Shown here in pieces: positions 7,338-8,629 of a stretch of DNA of 8,629 nucleotides. How positions within the stretch are numbered: position 1 is the first letter of the stretch; each line of letters opens with the position of its first letter. Both the position numbers and the translations under genes were made by a program. Under the pieces are notes generated by a model that saw only the letters and a program-made list of their open reading frames with translations, was not told where the DNA came from and did not search any database. Source of the stretch: Methyloglobulus sp. (GTDB lineage Bacteria > Pseudomonadota > Gammaproteobacteria > Methylococcales > Methylomonadaceae); contig JABFSV010000135.1 in the NCBI GenBank assembly GCA_013140405.1, positions 1 through 8,629 on the forward strand. Direction: 5' to 3'.

Positions 7338-7805
7338 TCAGCGATCACGTCCATGCCCACGTTTGTTGTCGTGATTGTCGTTTCTACGCTTCCCATGGTC
7401 GTCATTGCGTCGGTTACCATTATGTTCCTGATAACGCGGAACATACTCGCGGTTGTACCAGTTGTCCTGCACAAAATACACTTTATCGCCGCATGCATTG
7501 TAGTCGCGGCAGTGTTTATTCCAATCACTGTAGTGATTCGGTGGGACTCGCATATAAATCGGTGGTCGGGCCATCGCTCCCCGATTGACTATTATCGGCT
7601 GACGGTAAAGCACTTGAGGTTGAGGATAGTTTCTAGTGTCTAGCCTACCATAGTATCCAGGTTGGCCAAGTCCAGCATAGGGAACGGTCATCTGTCCTGT
7701 TCTTGCCGGAACTCCTACGCAACCTACTAGAAAGAGTGTAGATACCAGGGTTGCATATAATAGACACGTAACTTGTATTGATCTGGGGTGGGAAGTGATT
7801 TTCAT
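7338..7805 (-). CDS. Conserved hypothetical outer-membrane lipoprotein
   Basis: A 155-residue exported lipoprotein of unknown function. The N-terminus has a basic segment, a hydrophobic stretch (11-28) and the lipobox LVGC with Cys29 as the lipidation site; residue +2 is Val, not Asp, so sorting to the outer membrane is expected. Residues 81-125 (PPIYMRVPPNHYSDWNKHC, then NACGDKVYFVQDNWY) form a compact aromatic-rich core that I recall from small uncharacterised lipoproteins of proteobacteria; Cys99 and Cys105 could form a disulfide. Residues 127-155 are a highly polar tail of Asn, Arg, Lys, His and Asp, probably disordered. The ATG start has a weak GGA eight bases upstream. Stop is TGA. It is separated from both neighbours by more than 450 bases and is likely transcribed alone. 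Function could be envelope stress or metal/nucleic-acid binding through the tail, but that is a guess. Confidence 0.85.
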   Translation of the reverse strand: MKITSHPRSIQVTCLLYATLVSTLFLVGCVGVPARTGQMTVPYAGLGQPGYYGRLDTRNYPQPQVLYRQPIIVNRGAMARPPIYMRVPPNHYSDWNKHCRDYNACGDKVYFVQDNWYNREYVPRYQEHNGNRRNDDHGKRRNDNHDNKRGHGRDR

Positions 7806-7931
7806 TTTAATGTTCCGTTCTGGGTTAAGGGTTGGAAGTATCGAAGCTATCGCAACGATTACCAGTTTTTTATCTCGGAATCAGTGCAGTCTGATTGGAA
7901 AACAGCTGACTTTAAGACATTTGTATTAATT

Positions 7932-7976
7932 AGAATCTTAATTTCAGACATTCACAGTACGCTAGCGAACATTAGC
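7932..7976 (-). repeat. 45-base dispersed direct repeat, copy 2 (upstream of lipoprotein gene)
   Basis: Partner of 7139-7183. Its core CGCTAGCG is a perfect eight-base palindrome, and in the direction of the lipoprotein gene it reads AATGTTCGCTAGCGTACTG, about 130 bases before the start codon. The position upstream of a gene, in the same orientation relative to transcription as copy 1, suggests a binding site or promoter-associated element rather than random duplication. Confidence 0.6.
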
Positions 7977-7999
7977 TAGTGTTTGAAAAATCGAACCTA

Positions 8000-8031
8000 A
8001 TTCAGTCCCTATGTGCGTCAACAGACAGACG
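8000..8031 (+). promoter_or_regulatory. ATTCAGTC-CTATGTGC motif upstream of osmB, copy 1
   Basis: ATTCAGTC (8000-8007) is followed by CTATGTGC (8009-8016) and then GTCAACAGACAGACG. The part from ATGT onward shares the pattern ATGT-N-CG-N2-A-N-C-N2-AC-N-G with the transcription-strand reading of the 45-base repeats. It points toward osmB, about 270 bases upstream of its start. The similarity is partial and could be partly chance. Confidence 0.35.
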
Positions 8032-8075
8032 TTGTAGTTCTTATTGATTACATTAAATTGCCGTATCTTAGAAGG

Positions 8076-8103
8076 TTGCATTGGATGCACCATGGAAATG
8101 CAA
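8076..8103. repeat. Small inverted repeat
   Basis: TTGCATT (8076-8082) and AATGCAA (8097-8103) are perfect complements around 14 bases. An alternative nested pairing, TGCAT (8077-8081) with ATGCA (8085-8089), is also possible. There is no T-tract, so this is not a terminator; it may be an operator or leader structure of the osmB-like gene. Confidence 0.3.
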
Positions 8104-8230
8104 GGTAGTTGAAGGATATGCTGATGTGGCGAAGATCTGCTTATGTTTATTATTCAATCACCTCGAGACTGCCCGACAGAAATAGCAACAAACACATTGT
8201 CTTTGTGCAAAGGAATCAAAAGTGAGCGTT

Positions 8231-8266
8231 GGTACATCAGAAGCGGCATAGGTACAGATGCGAAGC
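8231..8266 (+). repeat. Tandem imperfect direct repeat just upstream of osmB-like gene
   Basis: GGTACATCAGAAGC (8231-8244) recurs as GGTACAGATGCGAAGC (8251-8266), the GGTACA starts being 20 bases apart, close to two helical turns. The pair ends 31 bases before the start codon. It may be a binding site for a regulator or part of the untranslated leader. Confidence 0.3.
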
Positions 8267-8296
8267 TGTGGAAACATTTAACAAAAAGGAAATTTT

Positions 8297-8524
8297 ATGA
8301 AAACGATACAAAAACTTACACGCAATGCAGTTATTGCAGCAATGCTCCTCGGCCTGGGTGCGTGTACCGGTATGTCAAGGCAGGGTCAGAACACTGCCAT
8401 CGGCGCTGGTGCCGGAGCCCTCGGAGGTGCTGTTTTGACTAACGGAAGTGGCCTCGGGACTATTGGCGGTGCCGCTGTAGGTGGCGTGATCGGTCACGAG
8501 GCCAGTAAACCAAACCGAAGATAA
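8297..8524 (+). CDS. osmB: OsmB-like glycine-zipper lipoprotein
   Basis: A 75-residue envelope lipoprotein. Residues 1-22 form a signal peptide with the lipobox LGAC (20-23); Cys23 is the lipidation site and Thr24 at +2 predicts outer-membrane sorting. Residues 32-67 are a glycine-zipper hairpin (NTAIGAGAGALGGAVL, a short turn with NGSG, then IGGAAVGGVIGH). This core matches, almost residue for residue, my memory of E. coli OsmB, an osmotically and stationary-phase induced lipoprotein of about 72 residues. The tail differs (EASKPNRR). The start is supported by AGGA six bases upstream. The gene is alone and divergent from the neighbouring lipoprotein gene. The molecular role of OsmB is not established; expression under osmotic or general stress is expected from the family but not shown by the sequence. 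Confidence 0.9.
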   Translation: MKTIQKLTRNAVIAAMLLGLGACTGMSRQGQNTAIGAGAGALGGAVLTNGSGLGTIGGAAVGGVIGHEASKPNRR

Positions 8525-8563
8525 ATATCACATTCTGGTCTTGTGGAGTTAAAGAGATACGGC

Positions 8564-8584
8564 ATTCAGTCTGTGGCTATGTGC
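8564..8584 (+). promoter_or_regulatory. ATTCAGTC-CTATGTGC motif, copy 2
   Basis: ATTCAGTC (8564-8571) and CTATGTGC (8577-8584) repeat the two blocks seen at 8000-8016, with a spacer of five bases in place of one. It lies 40 bases beyond the osmB stop codon and faces the right edge, where a further plus-strand gene may begin outside the window. Confidence 0.3.
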
Positions 8585-8629
8585 CTGCATGTATCATCGG
8601 TATCCTTGTTGACCGACTTTATAGAATCA

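Larger units (their letters stand above)
7806..8296. other. Divergent intergenic region between lipoprotein and osmB-like genes
   Basis: No credible gene lies here; a plus-strand frame at 8143-8442 overlaps osmB out of frame. The region must hold both divergent promoters, though no strong sigma-70 pair stands out. It contains the second copy of the 45-base repeat (7932-7976), a related motif on the other strand (8000-8031), an inverted repeat (8076-8103), a tandem direct repeat (8231-8266) and a short dyad AATCAG-N6-CTGATT (7879-7896). Confidence 0.5.

Noticed and set aside
7302..7643. 113-codon plus-strand frame with hydrophobic stretches
   Set aside because: It is antisense to the lipoprotein gene, and its Val/Ile-rich segments come from the complement of the Asn/Asp/His codons of that protein.
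8143..8442. 99-codon plus-strand frame overlapping osmB
   Set aside because: It overlaps the strongly supported osmB-like gene out of frame and has no domain.

Overview
The window is a chromosomal stretch from what looks like a gram-negative proteobacterium, most likely a gammaproteobacterium. The reasons are two lipoproteins with classical lipoboxes, an OsmB-like protein very close in its core to the enterobacterial one, a NikR of the E. coli type, and a REP-like hairpin of a kind common in such genomes. A methanotroph or other C1/autotrophic lineage would fit the phosphoketolase and the moderate GC, but nothing here proves it. No rRNA, tRNA, CRISPR array or complete insertion sequence was found.

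Layout from left to right. Positions 1-219 hold no convincing gene, only a degenerate hairpin at the very edge. Positions 220-681 (minus) encode an orphan nickel-responsive regulator NikR with a TTG start and an unusual histidine-rich tail. The 450-base gap that follows carries a REP-like inverted repeat and a possible scrap of a basic DNA-binding protein. Positions 1131-3530 (minus) encode a full-length phosphoketolase. Upstream of it, on the same strand and 130 bases away, positions 3661-6861 encode a 1066-residue fusion: a complete four-helix cytochrome b561 joined to a complete ten-helix P-type cation ATPase. A 476-base gap then precedes a small lipoprotein gene (7338-7805, minus). A further 491-base gap leads to a plus-strand osmB-like lipoprotein gene (8297-8524).

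How the genes may work together. The ATPase fusion and phosphoketolase genes are collinear and could be co-transcribed. Phosphoketolase makes acetyl phosphate, an ATP source under energy limitation; the fusion suggests ion pumping linked to, or sensing, the redox state of the membrane. The two lipoproteins look like envelope or osmotic stress genes. A 45-base direct repeat lies upstream of both the ATPase fusion and the adjacent lipoprotein, and a related, weaker motif lies upstream of osmB and again at the right edge, so these genes may share a stress or low-energy regulon. That is inference.

The best candidate for something unusual is the cytochrome b561-P-type ATPase fusion, followed by the shared upstream repeats.
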